Source: Talpa occidentalis (Eukaryota > Chordata > Mammalia > Eulipotyphla > Talpidae). From it: a DNA stretch of 64,000 bases. This document shows positions 62,866 to 64,000 of this stretch, one piece after another (the stretch's first letter is position 1; each line of letters opens with the position of its first letter). The position numbers and the translations under genes were made by a program. The notes under the pieces are model-generated. The model had not been told where the DNA came from. It searched no databases and worked only from the letters and a program-made list of their open reading frames with translations. Location of the stretch: NCBI RefSeq assembly GCF_014898055.3, contig NW_023604861.1, forward strand, positions 81,130,399 to 81,194,398, read 5' to 3'.

Positions 62866-64000
62866 TATTTAGTATGTTATACTCATTCCCAAAATTGGGG
62901 TATAGAAAAGTTGAAGGATTTGTCAAGGACTGTAGGTCAGGTAAGTGCAGGGCCGGGACAAGGACCCAACTCTTCACATTAAGGCTATACTTATGGCATG
63001 TGTTGGTGTTAACCCAGTCTCCATTGCAGGCCTGTTCACAGCTTTGTCTTCACCCCGTGTGAGTCCCTTCTACTCCATGCAGTGTATCTAGACTTCCTCC
63101 ACGCCACCACTGCCTAGTTGGGGGAAGGATCCTCACCTCCCCACCTCCATCCCGTTTCCAGCCCTTAAGTTGATCTGTTGTTTGCTGCAGTTCAGACAGA
63201 CTGATTACCATACAGTCTGGGCTTCTCATAACCAAGGGAACCCCCCAAATCCACCCATGACCATTGTAACTTCCTACCTTTTGAAACCAGACATTTCAAA
63301 CTAATAGAAGCCACAGTCCCAGACAGATTCCTGCCCATCCCCCTCACTGATAAATTTTACTCTATTGGCCACAATGCATCCCTTCCAGATGTTTTAAGTT
63401 AAGATTGGGAAAGCTGTGTTTTTACTGGATTGAATCACTCTGCTTGGCTGACATATTTTGGCCCTTCATACACTCCTTAGATTTATCTGCTAATTGCAGA
63501 CACTTTGAAAGAATAGTACAGCATGTGTTTATTATGACAAAAGTTGCTAGTGTGTCTTTGTGGTCAAAGATTCATGGGTGTTTCCTTTACCAAACCCTGG
63601 TTAAGTATTGGTTCAAAAACGTTTGTTCAAAGTCAGGAACTCACATGGGTGCAGATTTCATTATCTGTTTTGGTGGAGTTTGTGGAACAGGGACAGGGTA
63701 GCTCTAATAGCTCAATTTTTATTCTTGAACTGTTTTGAAATCTTTAGTTGTTGATAATAAAGTGATTTATTGAGGGATGCCAAATGCCTGAGGAATTTTA
63801 TTTATAACAAAAATAGCTTCACACTGTTTTAATGCCACTATTTAGTAAGTGTCTCCATATGGGTTAATTTTGTTTCTTCCAATGCGGCCCATTTGAAAAC
63901 TTGTGCCTGAGGACTTGTTGAAGGAGGTAGCTACTGCTCTCAGTCATGGCAGCCACTGACTGAGGCAGCTCTTGGGTAGGAAGAGCGCAGTGACAGTGAA

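Overview
The window is nuclear DNA of a placental mammal. It carries seven consecutive internal exons of ANTXR1 (TEM8, the anthrax-toxin-receptor-family cell adhesion protein) on the + strand, split by introns full of L1 LINEs, MIRs and a lineage-specific tRNA-related SINE. The exons join in phase without a stop or frameshift. By human numbering they encode residues 52-214, plus the last base of codon 51, so they cover almost the whole extracellular von Willebrand A (integrin I-like) domain. Exon 1 (signal peptide, first strand, first MIDAS aspartate) and exon 9 onward lie outside the window. No other functional host gene was recognised.

Layout. 1-5005 is the end of intron 1. Exon 2 is 5006-5077 and exon 3 is 9836-9907. 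Intron 3 (9908-46506, 36.6 kb) holds nearly all the young mobile DNA. Exons 4-8 follow within 6.7 kb (46507-53214). Intron 8 runs to the right edge. The young elements of intron 3 are: a solo LTR with class II-like ends (13199-13585); a full-length L1 (17776-23926, minus strand) with a perfect 16-bp target-site duplication (TSD), an open ORF1 and an ORF2 one base short of open; and a 5'-truncated L1 (32272-35881) that was itself hit by a second L1 insertion (34486-35428).

The most unusual object is that nested insertion. Both ends carry an L1 3' end with its poly(A), in opposite orientations. The right end terminates in 23 nt matching the exact 5' end of a leucine tRNA, directly abutting the TSD. 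The best reading is target-primed reverse transcription from both sides of one break, with a template jump from a 5' tRNA fragment to an L1 poly(A) tail.

Fourteen copies of a tRNA-related SINE with AATAAA and TCTTT at the 3' end (T+ class structure) occur in two subfamilies, most with clear TSDs. I do not see primate Alu, rodent B1/B2, carnivore CAN, horse ERE or vespertilionid Ves. A laurasiatherian, perhaps a rhinolophoid bat, is a guess; the species is not settled by what I can see. Ancient MIR, L2-like, L1M and MER2 fragments fill much of the rest. ANTXR1 is expected to make a single-pass membrane protein that binds collagens and anchors cells to matrix; nothing in the window suggests the gene is broken.
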